A stretch of 64,000 nt of DNA from Pseudomonas sp. B21-015 (GCF_024749285.1 NZ_CP087196.1:3844001-3908000); one strand, 5' to 3'; positions 53,006-61,328 are shown, numbered from the stretch's first letter. Made by a program: numbers and translations. Notes: generated by a model from the sequence alone, not told the origin.

Positions 53006-53800
53006 ATGGCTACGCATACCACCAATAACGCTCAGAAGCGCCTCGCAGTGTTGATCGACGCCGACAATGCCCCAGCAGCAATCGTCGAAGGCCTGTTTGA
53101 AGAAATTGCTAAGTACGGTGTCGCCAGCGTCAAGCGCATATACGGCGACTGGACTGGCCCCCATCTCGGCGGCTGGAAGAAAGTCCTGCTCGATCACTCG
53201 ATTCAGCCCATCCAGCAATTCGCCTACACCAAAGGCAAAAATGCCACTGACAGTTCGCTTATCATCGATGCCATGGACTTGCTATACACCCGCCGCTTTG
53301 ACGGATTTTGCCTGGTATCGAGCGACAGCGATTTCACTCGATTAGCTTCTCGATTACGTGAAGAGGGGTTGACCGTTTACGGGTTCGGCGAAGAGAAAAC
53401 ACCCAAGCCGTTCGTGGCCGCATGCGACAAATTCATTTACATCGAGTTACTCCGTGAGGATGTCGTTGCACCTACCAATGGTGAGCCTAGTACGGCTTCT
53501 GTTGCGCCCCCTGATGTGGCCAAACCAGCAGTTGCTGAGCCTTCTAAAAAGCCTAAAGCACCGGTGGGCTTTATCGCCAAGATCATGGACGACATTGCTG
53601 ACGAGGATGGCTGGGCACATTTAGGCGCGCTGGGCGCGAACATTACGAAACTACGTCCGGATTTTGACCCACGCACTCATGGCTACAAAAAACTGAGCGA
53701 CCTCATCAAAGGCTACCCGCAGTCGTTTGAGCTGCAGGCCAGAGGCGCATCAGGCGGCACAGCGGTGATGTACGCTCGTCACAAGCAGCCAAGTAAATGA
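53006..53800 (+). CDS. NYN (PIN-like) RNase domain with C-terminal OST-HTH/LOTUS domain
   Basis: 264 residues. NYN motifs: LAVLIDADNAPAAIVEGLFE (the first aspartates), RIYGDWTGPHLGGWKKVLLD, KGKNATDSSLIIDAMDLLYT and CLVSSDSDFTRLASRLREEG, giving the acidic cluster of a metal-dependent RNase. The C-terminal region after a proline/alanine linker is GFIAKIMDDIADEDGWAHLG, ALGANITKLRPDFDPRTHGY, KKLSDLIKGYPQSFEL, the OST-HTH/LOTUS RNA-binding fold. This combination is common in Pseudomonas and is thought to act in RNA turnover. Confidence 0.9.
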   Translation: MATHTTNNAQKRLAVLIDADNAPAAIVEGLFEEIAKYGVASVKRIYGDWTGPHLGGWKKVLLDHSIQPIQQFAYTKGKNATDSSLIIDAMDLLYTRRFDGFCLVSSDSDFTRLASRLREEGLTVYGFGEEKTPKPFVAACDKFIYIELLREDVVAPTNGEPSTASVAPPDVAKPAVAEPSKKPKAPVGFIAKIMDDIADEDGWAHLGALGANITKLRPDFDPRTHGYKKLSDLIKGYPQSFELQARGASGGTAVMYARHKQPSK

Positions 53801-54127
53801 CATGTGAAGCCATGGATGGGATAGACGTGCGCTGATTTAAGAATTGTTGGAAGACGTTAGCGGTCGGGGAAAAGTTAGGCACGACGCGCTGTCATAAATT
53901 GTATCAGCTCAGTTATGCATAATTGGTAGGCGTTCCGGCAATACATCTTGCGGCCCATCACCAAGTGTGACGGTGTGCGTAGCCTGATACACAGAGCCTC
54001 GGCCAATTTTTCATCAATAAAATCGACCCATAGCAGACACTTAACGTCTCATTTAAGACGTGCGGGAATGTCGTATGGTGCCCGTGCCTACGGCAAGTCA
54101 TGCGCACTCCCGCACTTTCGGGCTCTG
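53801..54127. other. Gap with a possible integron-like GTTAGGC and a small hairpin
   Basis: GGGGAAAAGTTAGGCACGAC contains a GTTRRRY core but no surrounding attC fold. ACGTCTCATTTAAGACGT (54044-54061) is a six-base-pair hairpin. No gene recognised. Confidence 0.35.
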
Positions 54128-54646
54128 CTAGAAGCTCCACTCCTCAGCCCGAACTAGCTGGCAGAACGGCCCGTCAAGAGTTGCGTTGTGATGAGCGACG
54201 ATCTCCTCAGCTTTCATCACTGGCGTGTCTGAACAGGTATGGCCTTCGGCGATGAGTGCCACATCGAAACCAATATCACGAGCAGCACGGCAGGTGCTGT
54301 CGACGCAGTATTGAGTTTTCATCCCAGTGACTACCACACCGGTAGCGCCGCAAGAGCGCAAATTGTCAGCTAGGTCGGTCATTTCAAAGGCATTGGGCCG
54401 CCGTTTTTCAAACACCACTTCTCCACCCAGCAGCTTCAGTTCCTGTGCAACCATCGTAAGCGGGCTGCCTGGTTCGATTGGAGATCCAGCGGGCCCGATG
54501 TGGCGCGAGAGAAAAATTGGAGCACCAGCGCTGCGTGCCTTGTCCATCAGCGTATTCACTGTTTCCAACAACTCTTCGCAGCGCCATAGTTTTTCCGGGC
54601 CGTGAACAAGCCCAACTTGGATATCGAGTATCAACAGGGCGTACAT
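54128..54646 (-). CDS. Isochorismatase-family cysteine hydrolase
   Basis: About 172 residues from ATG 54646, with AAGGAG eight bases upstream; the longer frame is unsupported. YALLILDIQVGLVHGPEKLW carries the catalytic aspartate, PIFLSRHIGPAG the lysine-loop region, and GVVVTGMKTQYCVDSTCRAA the nucleophilic cysteine (the YCVDSTCR motif). Such enzymes hydrolyse amides or isochorismate-like ethers; the substrate is unknown. Confidence 0.9.
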   Translation of the reverse strand: MYALLILDIQVGLVHGPEKLWRCEELLETVNTLMDKARSAGAPIFLSRHIGPAGSPIEPGSPLTMVAQELKLLGGEVVFEKRRPNAFEMTDLADNLRSCGATGVVVTGMKTQYCVDSTCRAARDIGFDVALIAEGHTCSDTPVMKAEEIVAHHNATLDGPFCQLVRAEEWSF

Positions 54647-54686
54647 GGGTGCATCTCCTTGCGTTTGAGCCAGCGACACAAGGGCA

Positions 54687-54720
54687 TAAAAAAGGCCCTG
54701 TCCATCGCTGGCGGGCCTTT
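54687..54720 (-). terminator. Rho-independent terminator upstream of the hydrolase gene
   Basis: On the minus strand AAAGGCCC - 14-nt loop - GGGCCTTT followed by TTTTATG: an eight-bp stem with a T-run. It terminates transcription coming from the right; the gene that it served is not present any more, or it acts as an attenuator for the hydrolase. Confidence 0.7.
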
Positions 54721-54939
54721 GAAGTTCGTCTGCTATTGGCTCACGAAACCTCGCACGCTCCGCTTTCAGCGGTCGTGGTGGTGGTAGTCGAGGTGAGGCA
54801 ATAGGTAGTCATGGATCGACACTAGCAATATTGCAACGAGCTGACAAGCCAGGATCCTAGAGTGAGTGCTTTTGGCAGATGGGGTAGGGCAAGTTTACGG
54901 AAATCAGGTCTTGTGTCACTCATGCGAAATTGCACCTCA

Positions 54940-55007
54940 CTTGACCACCCGTTTGCATCGCATTTGACCAGCCAATTGCAACGGAGTGACCAGCACGGGT
55001 CGTGGTC
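54940..55007 (+). repeat. IS21-like multiple terminal repeats (left group)
   Basis: Three TTGACC/TGACCA units spaced ~20 bp: TTGACCACCCGTTTGCATCG, ATTTGACCAGCCAATTGCAA, GAGTGACCAGCACGGGTCG. IS21-family ends carry such spaced repeats with GCAA/TTGC in between. No istA or istB lies beside them. The inverted counterpart is at 55955-56035. The rest of 54821-55202 is without a supported gene. Confidence 0.55.
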
Positions 55008-55202
55008 ATTACCGGCCACGAACTGCCATCAGCCCTCGATTACAACCGCATTGCAGATGGCCGCTATTGGACGTATACCGACGACTCGCGTTGCTGGGAA
55101 TTATCCAGATCGCTCAATTTCTCAGCCGTGACATCCGCGCCGGCCGACAGCAGAAAGTGTAGTATCAGCGGCCGATCAATCCGCTGATTTCTGATACCCA
55201 AT

Positions 55203-55811
55203 ATGCATGCAGTCAACAGAACATCGAACCGCTATGACGGTAAACACATTGTAATTGTGCATGGTTATACTGCCTCGCCCAATGTGAACTGGTTTCCTTG
55301 GTTGGCGGAGGTGCTACGGGCGCAAGGCGCGCGAGTTAGCATTCCAGCTATGCCTGATTCGTTCAATCCCGATCCAATAAAGTGGGCATTGGCGTTGCAG
55401 CAATCACTGCCAGCAGCCGACACAAACACAATCCTCATAGGGCATAGTCTTGGATGCATCACTGCTCTACGGCATTTGTTGTCCTTACCCGCACACACCC
55501 TAGCTGGCGGAGTCTTGCTGGTCTCCGGCTTCGATAGAACGGTGTCTACGTTGCCAGAACTACACGCCTTCACAGATGCACCGCTAGACCACGCGGAGGT
55601 TTGCCGTCGTACACAGAAAATCATCTCGCTGTTTTCCGACAACGATTCAATTGTTGAGCCGACAGCATCGATCGAACTTTCCCGCAATCTCAACGCCGAG
55701 CAACAAGTCGTTAGTGGCGGCGGACATTTTCTCGATCGCGAGGGATTTGTACAGTTTCCAGAAGTACATACGGCTATTGCGAGGCTTCTTGAGCACGAGA
55801 CACAGGTTTAG
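55203..55811 (+). CDS. RBBP9/YdeN-type alpha/beta hydrolase
   Basis: 202 residues. HIVIVHGYTASPNVNWFPWL is the oxyanion loop region. The nucleophile elbow is ILIGHSLGCITALRHLL, with the acid in SDNDSIVEPTASIELS and the histidine in SGGGHFLDREGFVQFP. These match the RBBP9/YdeN serine-hydrolase group. The gene is bracketed by IS21-like inverted ends, so it may have been carried by a mobile element. Confidence 0.88.
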   Translation: MHAVNRTSNRYDGKHIVIVHGYTASPNVNWFPWLAEVLRAQGARVSIPAMPDSFNPDPIKWALALQQSLPAADTNTILIGHSLGCITALRHLLSLPAHTLAGGVLLVSGFDRTVSTLPELHAFTDAPLDHAEVCRRTQKIISLFSDNDSIVEPTASIELSRNLNAEQQVVSGGGHFLDREGFVQFPEVHTAIARLLEHETQV

Positions 55812-55954
55812 CCGCTGGGGTATCCCAGTCAGTGTTTGCGTTCGCCGAAGACATTCGACAGCTGCCTTGGAATGAGAAACGGAGATTCGCATGGGAGTTC
55901 TGTGAACCTGCTCAGGGTCGTTATCTGCCGGCCGTCACTACGGCGTCTGCTGGT

Positions 55955-56035
55955 CAAGTCGAATGCAAGCGGTTGGTCAGCACGAGTGCAATTGACTGGT
56001 CAGTGGCGATGCAATTGGGTGGTCAAGTCCATGCA
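55955..56035 (-). repeat. IS21-like multiple terminal repeats (right group, inverted)
   Basis: TGGTCAAGTCGAATGCAAGC, GGTTGGTCAGCACGAGTGCA, ATTGACTGGTCAGTGGCGAT and TTGGGTGGTCAAGTCCATGC: four TGGTCA units ~21 bp apart, the inverse of the TTGACCA units at 54940. A third, shorter group (GGTGGTCAAGTGCAATTGAT) is at 60550-60575. Confidence 0.55.
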
Positions 56036-56048
56036 GTTACGTAACTCA

Positions 56049-56270
56049 GGCAGGCTGCCATTTATGCGGCAGCAACTGGTCTATTTCACTCGCCCGCTGC
56101 GTCGGCAGACACGTGAGAACATCCTTCAGGTAAATATACGGATCATGCCCGTTGAGACGCGCCGATTGGATCAAACTCATGATCGCTGCCGCCCGTTTGC
56201 CGCTACGCAACGACCCTGCGAAGAGCCAGTTCTTGCGTCCAAGTGCCCACGGCCGGATCTGGTTGTCGGG
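56049..56270 (-). pseudogene. tnpC: IS66 TnpC, 3' exon after group II intron
   Basis: DNQIRPWALGRKNWLFAGSL, RSGKRAAAIMSLIQSARLNG, HDPYIYLKDVLTCLPTQRAS, QLLPHKWQPA: the TnpC C-terminus, parallel to 52015-52245. It continues from the 58619-58735 exon across the intron. The two exons together are only the C-terminal ~115 codons, so the element was already truncated. Confidence 0.85.
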
Positions 56271-56306
56271 TAGTCAGACGCGGTTGCCCGCGTCCAACCC
56301 CCTAAG

Positions 56307-56340
56307 AACCGTGCATGCGAGTTTCCCAGCACACGGCTCA
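56307..56340 (-). ncRNA. Group II intron domain V
   Basis: Minus strand GAGCCGTGTGCT - GGGAAACT - CGCATGCACGGTTC: 34-nt catalytic hairpin, followed by a domain VI-like TTGGACGCGGGCAACCGCGT stem before the intron end. Confidence 0.85.
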
Positions 56341-56356
56341 AGCCTCTACTAAGGCG

Positions 56357-58033
56357 CTATTGGGCACCCGGTTGTACATCGTCGACGTTGGCAAATTGCA
56401 CATCCCTTGGGCACCGCAGGTGGTAGATCTCAAGATTGGCGGCCGCATCCGTCCCTCCGTGACTCAGCTTCACAACATGGCGGCTATGCCATGGTGTGTC
56501 TTTGGTGACCGGTTTAAGGCATGCGCAGCAGCGGCCACCTTGCTGTAGCCACACCCGATACAGCTTGGCTCGACCCTTTGGGGAGATAAGCATTCTTTTG
56601 CCCCATCGGGATTCGAAGTACTCATCCCATTCAGGGTCGTGAGGGTTGGCAGCAGCCTTGATCTTGATATGTCGCACAATTGGCGTGTCCGAGGCGTCCA
56701 ATAACGTGTACTGACGCTTCCGACCATCGGCGGATTTTTCAGCACATGAGAATACCCATCGACGCGCCCCTTGTACTTTGAAATACCGATCCTTCACCCA
56801 TCGGCGTGTCTTGCGAGGGTGGCGACGTACCGCCCATCGCCAGAGCATTTCCCACACTGCGCTGTCCACCTGGTTGAAGACCTTCTTGGCGACGACATGA
56901 CTGTGATAGTTCGCCCAACCCCGTAGAACCGGGTTGAGCAAACCTATCAAGTTAGCCTGCCGTATCGTTTTGTTGGTCTTGATCAACTCTCGCAGCTTGG
57001 CAAGTAGAGCCCCGATGTTCGCCTTGGACGGCTTGATCAGGAGCTTGCCGTTGTACTTGCGCAGGTTCCATCCGAGGAAGTCGAACCCGTCCCCTATGTG
57101 CGTTATTTTGGTTTTTTCCGGAGAGAGGACAAGTCCACGCTCTGCCAAGAAATCAACCACAGCGGGCCTGACTTCATTCTCCAGCCACTCTTTCGAACAG
57201 CCTGTGATGATGAAGTCATCTGCATAGCGCACCACGCGCATTTTTCGGGCTGTCCACTTTGCACTGGGAAACCTCTTCGCCAGCATCGCCTCCAACCCGT
57301 CCAGCGTCATGTTGGCCAACACCGGGGATATGATGCCTCCCTGCGGGGTTCCGGCGTGGCTGGGGAACAGTTGATTCTGGTGGACATAACCGGCCTGGAG
57401 CCATTTCTGCAAAATCGCCTTATCCATGGGAATGTTGTCGATCAACCAGTCATGGCTGATATTGTCGAAACAGCCTTGAATGTCGCCCTCTAACACCCAC
57501 TCCGCGTTTGCTTTTCGTGACAGCACACCAAAGCACTGCGCGGCGGCATCCGCAGTTGAGCGTTCCGGCCTGAATCCATAAGAGTTCGGGTCGGCGGTGG
57601 TCTCCGCTATCGGTTCCAGAGCCAGCAAATGAAGCGCCTGCATGGCCCGGCATTTCATCGCGGGAATTCCGAGAGGTCTAGTCTTACCGTTTTTCTTCGG
57701 AATGAGGACTCTCCGAAGCGGAAGCGGCGAGTAGCCTCGCCGCTTCAACGACTCTATCGCACCGATCTTGGCCATAGGCGTATTCCAAGTGACCTTGTCC
57801 ACACCGGAGGTATTTTTGCCTTTGTTTTCAGACACACGTTTCACAGCTAAAGCTTTGCCGATGAACGAGTGAGTCAGCAGCCATTGCAAGGCTCTCGCCT
57901 TGTTATGCCTGCCGTCTTGTACAGCCTTCACAATACGCGCTTGCAGCCCTTTGACACGACGTTGTACGGCGATCCAATCGATGCCGTCCCACGACGTGCC
58001 GGAAGGTGCACACGCCAATGTTGCTGCGTTCAT
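56357..58033 (-). CDS. ltrA: Group II intron RT/maturase with HNH endonuclease
   Basis: About 558 residues from ATG 58033, preceded by GGAAGGAGAGCAA; the track-length start further up lacks a site. RT motifs: VSENKGKNTSGVDKVTWNTP, RVLIPKKNGKTRPLGIPAMK, EGDIQGCFDNISHDWLIDNI, GTPQGGIISPVLANMTLDGL, VVRYADDFIITGCSKEWLEN. The maturase region has LLNPVLRGWANYHSHVVAKK, and the C-terminal HNH has GGRCCACLKPVTKDTPWHSR, HVVKLSHGGTDAAANLEIYH, LRCPRD. It is full length and likely to support splicing and target-primed retrohoming. Confidence 0.95.
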   Translation of the reverse strand: MNAATLACAPSGTSWDGIDWIAVQRRVKGLQARIVKAVQDGRHNKARALQWLLTHSFIGKALAVKRVSENKGKNTSGVDKVTWNTPMAKIGAIESLKRRGYSPLPLRRVLIPKKNGKTRPLGIPAMKCRAMQALHLLALEPIAETTADPNSYGFRPERSTADAAAQCFGVLSRKANAEWVLEGDIQGCFDNISHDWLIDNIPMDKAILQKWLQAGYVHQNQLFPSHAGTPQGGIISPVLANMTLDGLEAMLAKRFPSAKWTARKMRVVRYADDFIITGCSKEWLENEVRPAVVDFLAERGLVLSPEKTKITHIGDGFDFLGWNLRKYNGKLLIKPSKANIGALLAKLRELIKTNKTIRQANLIGLLNPVLRGWANYHSHVVAKKVFNQVDSAVWEMLWRWAVRRHPRKTRRWVKDRYFKVQGARRWVFSCAEKSADGRKRQYTLLDASDTPIVRHIKIKAAANPHDPEWDEYFESRWGKRMLISPKGRAKLYRVWLQQGGRCCACLKPVTKDTPWHSRHVVKLSHGGTDAAANLEIYHLRCPRDVQFANVDDVQPGAQ

Positions 58034-58618
58034 TTGCTCTCCTTCCGTTGAAAGGGTTCTACCTACTCTCGTGTGAAGAGAGACCATGAGGACGTCTGCC
58101 CGCTTTCGCGTGAAGTGATGTTTCAACCTCTATCCAACCCATTACAGGATGGCGTTCGCTTTTTCCTCGTTCCTTCGCCCGCACCGCCATGGGCAGTTTT
58201 TACAAACGGCTTTCCCTGACGGGAGCGATACGGGATTTCCACGTTCCGCCTACTGAAGTACGTCGGGTTAGGTGCCTGCTATCGACCGGGAGGCATGTGG
58301 GTCACGAACGCGTAGTCGAAAGACGCTATTCCCACCTCCATTACCGTTTTGGTTCGAGCGTGTAAGCCATTTCCGCTCGTTCAACTTAACGACCGTTGCG
58401 CAGATTCACATGCGTTCACCATACCGACTATCTAGTCCTTGTCCGGCTATGGCTGCCAGAAGAGTACGCCTCTCACGATTGATACCCCGCACCTTGCAGT
58501 GCCTCGTCCCATTGTCGAAGGCGCTCTTGATTCAGCCTTCTAGATTCACCCGGTGACACGGGTGGTTCCCGCAGGGGGGGAACAACTTCATTAAGCGACT
58601 TCGTGTCGCACCTCGCAC

Positions 58619-58735
58619 CAATTATTGTCAATGGGGACGGCCCCGTCATCGAGATAACGCGACAGCGCCGTCCAGCGTTTAAGGCTGTAATCCAGGGCTT
58701 TGGCTGTTGCCGATCCGTTGGGCACCAGATCACGT
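58619..58735 (-). pseudogene. tnpC: IS66 TnpC, 5' exon before group II intron
   Basis: RDLVPNGSATAKALDYSLKR, WTALSRYLDDGAVPIDNN-W in the minus frame, then the intron. It matches 51902-52015 of the intact tnpC. Its left end abuts a truncated YcaQ-like gene, so the IS66 fragment itself resulted from a deletion. Confidence 0.85.
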
Positions 58736-58740
58736 CAGCT

Positions 58741-58945
58741 GGTTGAGATAGTCCAAGGAATACCCGGGCACGCGACTCCATAGGATGTGATGATGTGCTC
58801 TCTCAACGACAGACAGCGTGTCGATTTGCACATAACCTAAATGCTCTATCGCGCGGAGCGTGCCCTCAAGACCATGACCAAATGCCTTGCTCGAACCTAG
58901 TCCTTGATGATCCAGAGCCAGTCGCCGCCAATAAGTTGGATTAGA
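58741..58945 (-). pseudogene. N-terminal fragment of a YcaQ/HTH_42 winged-helix protein
   Basis: ALDHQGLGSSKAFGHGLEGT, LRAIEHLGYVQIDTLSVVER, AHHHILWSRVPGYSLDYLNQ: the characteristic opening of YcaQ-type crosslink-repair glycosylases (LGYVQIDTxxVVERAHHHxLW). It is cut after LNQL by the IS66 remnant, so ~300 residues are missing. It runs on the same strand as the next gene. Confidence 0.8.
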
Positions 58946-58988
58946 TTGAGTTGCCACGTTCAAGCCTTGGTCGAGTGCGCGTACCGTC

Positions 58989-59384
58989 TTATTGGTGTGG
59001 ATGTTCCGGAAACTGCTTGGCGCTGTCGCAGATGTCGTACCAGCTTGGCTTTTCCTTGACGAACTCATGGAAGAGATTGGTGATGGTCAATGCCTCATCG
59101 ATGCAGTTCGCAGCCACGGGAAACGACTCGGCGGTTGACGTCACCTCGCCCAATGCTGTTCCGCAGTGCGAACAGAAGCAACGGTTGTACTTATAAGGTG
59201 CTTCAGGCTTGAAGGTGGTGATGGAATCCGAGCCGGAAATCAGCTCGAACGATGAGCGCTTTACGAAGACGAAGGTACTTGCTCCGACCTTTCTGCAACG
59301 AGAGCAATGACATGTTCCCATCATTGTTGGAGGACTCGACACCAAGAACTTCACTGCTCCGCAGCAGCAACTACCTTTAAGCAT
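58989..59384 (-). CDS. GFA-family protein
   Basis: 131 residues. Zinc ligands: LKGSCCCGAVKFLV, GTCHCSRCRKVGASTFVFVK, CFCSHCGTALGEV. The CSRCRK and CSHCGT pairs are the GFA core. It is similar to, but not the same as, the protein at 52272. It lies just upstream of the YcaQ fragment. Confidence 0.9.
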   Translation of the reverse strand: MLKGSCCCGAVKFLVSSPPTMMGTCHCSRCRKVGASTFVFVKRSSFELISGSDSITTFKPEAPYKYNRCFCSHCGTALGEVTSTAESFPVAANCIDEALTITNLFHEFVKEKPSWYDICDSAKQFPEHPHQ

Positions 59385-59466
59385 GGCTTTCTCTCAAAAT
59401 GAAATAGATACTGTACATAAATACAGTATTCATTGAAAGAATGACGAAAGGCAGCTATGGGGCCAG

Positions 59467-60440
59467 AGTGTGTAAAAACGCTAGATCCCGTTTCGATCTT
59501 CAAGGCTGAGTGGCTGTCCGGCTTCGTAGCCTGATCAAGGCACGATGTCCCTTCCTGATGAGCTAAACCACCCCAGCAACGCGCCAGATCATCGGGACAC
59601 GTAAAAACAGGCCGGTTTTTAGGCCGTTAGCGCCTTCATCAAGTGATGCGTACCGATGATTTTCATGACCCGTTTCAGGTTGTAGGCGAGCACATTCAAG
59701 CTCATCTCCGCACTCACCCCAGCCAGCTTCCGCGTCAGGAAGTGCGTCGCACCCATCCATTGTTTGAGCGTCCCGAAGGGATGCTCAACCGTCCGTTTTC
59801 GGACTCGCATCATCTCTGGTGCTTTGCTCAGCCGAAGCTGCATCTCCTCCAATACGTCTTCATGCTCCCAGCGTCGAACTCGTCGTTCCGTGCTCGGTGT
59901 GCACTGCAATTTCAACGCGCAGCCCTGGCATTTCGAACTCCAGTAACGATGCAACTTCAGGCCTTTTTCAACGTAGGAGTAGTGCCAGATCAGTGCCTCT
60001 CCAGCCGGGCAAATGTATTCGTTTTTGGCCGCGTCATAGACGAAGGCATCGTTATTGAAACGCCCGTCAGCCTTGGCTCCAGAGGTCATCAGTTTGGGCA
60101 CATAGGCGGTGATGCCTGCATCGTGACAAGCCAGGATTTGTTCGCTTTGAAATAACCTCGGTCCGCCACCACCGACAACGTTTCTGACGCTATCGCCTCG
60201 CGGGCCTGCTTGGCCATTGAACTGAGTTGATCGCGGTCAGAACCGACGTTGGTCGCCTCATGTGCAACGATCAAATGGTGCTGAGTATCGACCGCTGTCT
60301 GCACGTTGTAGCCGACGATTCCTGTGCCGCGCGTCATCATGGAACGGGCGTCTGGATCGGTCAGTGAGACCTGTTTATCCGGCGATTCATGAAATCCTCA
60401 GAAACCATAGCAAGTGTTTGCGAAGGCGTTTTTACACACT
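59467..60440 (-). mobile_element. IS1182-like element B (974 bp), 5'-deleted
   Basis: Ends are AGTGTGTAAAAACG (59467-59480) and CGTTTTTACACACT (60427-60440). It contains the C-terminal ~55% of the transposase; the N-terminal half is gone. The flanks GGGCC on both sides (59460-59464 region and 60444-60448) show insertion in a palindromic repeat. Confidence 0.88.
59619..60400 (-). pseudogene. Transposase lacking its N-terminal half (element B)
   Basis: Starts at SPDKQVSLTDPDARSMMTRG and runs YNVQTAVDTQHHLIVAHEAT, SETLSVVADRGYFKANKSWL. A one-base frameshift near 60140-60150 leads into PKLMTSGAKADGRFNNDAFV, CPAGEALIWHYSYVEKGLKL, RRVRRWEHEDVLEEMQLRL and FGTLKQWMGATHFLTRKL. The first half is fused to the element's left end just after the ATG region. 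Elements A and B together cover the whole ancestral gene. Confidence 0.88.
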
Positions 60441-60444
60441 CTGG

Positions 60445-60490
60445 GCCGATTGTTGCCTGTCGCCACGGTCAGCTTTGGGTCGTCCTCTGC
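60445..60490. repeat. Palindromic repeat interrupted by element B
   Basis: GGCCGATTGTTGCCTGTCGC / CACGGTCAGCTTTGGGTCGT. TTGCCTG and the outer GGCCGA/TTGGGTCG arms pair weakly. Next to it 60520-60585 is an IS21-like end remnant (GGGTGGTCAAGTGCAATTGA). No gene lies in 60441-60626. Confidence 0.5.
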
Positions 60491-60626
60491 CGGTGCTGTT
60501 TACTGAGCGTTGAAGTCCGATGCAACCGCTGGGTTAGTTAAATGCGAACGGGTGGTCAAGTGCAATTGATCATTAAGCGACGGCCTCAAGAAGGCATGTT
60601 GCCGGACACCTACAATATTCATGACT

Positions 60627-60702
60627 GCCTAACGTTTAGGTTAAGGAACCGCGGTACGCGGCCCCAGAGAGCGAAGCGAACGGCTTGAACCGCTTATTAT
60701 AC
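60627..60702 (-). other. attC-like site after the tautomerase gene
   Basis: Read on the minus strand: R'' GTATAAT (60702-60696, one change from RYYYAAC), 5-nt spacer, L'' GTTCAAGCCG (60690-60681). The matching L' is CCTTAAC (60646-60640), then spacer CTAAA and R' CGTTAGGC (60634-60627), a perfect GTTRRRY. L'' carries one extra C compared with L', the extrahelical base. The gene's TAA stop lies inside R'', a classic cassette feature. The central stem CCGCGTACCGCGG is self-complementary. Confidence 0.65.
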
Positions 60703-61080
60703 GTTAACCCTGTAACTCAAGGTTGCCTCATCGCCTGTGATCCCTCGGAATCCCCAGCAATGACTTGGCTGCTCAAATATTGTGATTTCAACGTCAACCG
60801 GATTTATAGCCAAGTTTCGCTCAAAGGCTGTAAATATTTGCTTTATGAGCTTCTTTTTTGTTTCTTCCGTTCGCCCAGAAATCATGCTTATTTCGATTAC
60901 TGTGTATTTTTCAGATCTACCGCCGGGGTAATAAAAATTAGTTTTATCTAGCGGGACGAAACGGTGAGCACGCTTGTCTTCGGGCAACCCAAGAACAGTA
61001 GTCATGCAATTATGTAGCACATCGGACATCTGTTCTTTTTTGGCATTTAAATTGTAGTCAATTCCATAGATGGTGATCAT
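60697..61080 (-). CDS. Tautomerase-fold protein in an integron-like cassette
   Basis: 127 residues from ATG 61080, preceded by AAGGA at seven bases; the longer frame to 61371 runs through the leader repeat and is rejected. MITIYGIDYNLNAKKEQMSD, VLHNCMTTVLGLPEDKRAHR, FVPLDKTNFYYPGGRSEKYT, VIEISMISGRTEETKKKLIK, with GRSEKYTVIEI strands typical of tautomerase/MIF-like proteins. The catalytic Pro1 is not preserved (the residue after Met is Ile), so it may not be a standard 4-oxalocrotonate tautomerase. Followed by an attC-like site. Confidence 0.75.
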   Translation of the reverse strand: MITIYGIDYNLNAKKEQMSDVLHNCMTTVLGLPEDKRAHRFVPLDKTNFYYPGGRSEKYTVIEISMISGRTEETKKKLIKQIFTAFERNLAINPVDVEITIFEQPSHCWGFRGITGDEATLSYRVNV

Positions 61081-61113
61081 TGCGATTCCTTGCAAGTGTA
61101 TAACTACTATTAG

Positions 61114-61130
61114 GTGACATGCCATGTCAC
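61114..61130. promoter_or_regulatory. Palindrome GTGACATG-C-CATGTCAC upstream of the tautomerase gene
   Basis: A perfect eight-base inverted repeat around one base, 34 bp upstream of the tautomerase start. An operator for a dimeric regulator is the simplest reading. A second GTATAAC core (61098-61104) lies between it and the gene. Confidence 0.5.
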
Positions 61131-61153
61131 GATTCTTGTCGCGATGGTGTGTC

Positions 61154-61263
61154 GTATAACGTTCCTTGTCGTCCTGTAAGTCCTTCTCTAGCTTAGAGGT
61201 GGTCGCGGTAAATGCGACATTGCTCAGGGAGAAACGCGACATGGATGACGGTAAGCCCTGCTG
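61154..61263 (-). other. attI-like leader (copy 2) ending in GTTATAC before the tautomerase cassette
   Basis: On the minus strand it ends CAGGACGACAAGGAAC then GTTATAC (61160-61154). It is a clear homologue of 13846-13951, with matching blocks GTTTCTCC, GTCGC, ACCGCGACCACCT and TACAGGACGACAAGGAACGTTA. The core GTTATAC is the complement of the cassette attC R'' (GTATAAT) apart from one base, as expected for the 5' end of the same cassette. A long open frame crosses it, so a coding origin is not excluded. Confidence 0.45.
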
Positions 61264-61328
61264 CCCTCTAGAGTCGAAAGCAGCATCCGTGACACTACTC
61301 ATTTGCCATCGCCGTGTCCACCGTCCAC

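Larger units (their letters stand above)
56271..58618 (-). mobile_element. Group II intron (~2.35 kb) inserted in an IS66 tnpC remnant
   Basis: 5' end on the minus strand GTGCGAGGTGCGACACG (GUGCG consensus) right after AATAATTG; domain V at 56307-56340; 3' end near CTGACTAC before CCGACAACCAG. The exon join does not restore the frame perfectly by eye (AATTG plus CCGAC versus expected TGGGCCGAC), so the 3' border is uncertain by a few bases. It has a different RT class (with HNH) from the intron at 43963. Confidence 0.88.

Noticed and set aside
53880..53905. AAAGTTAGGC as a class 1 attI-like site after the NYN gene
   Set aside because: A lone GTTRRRY core without attC arms or integrase; expected by chance in 64 kb.
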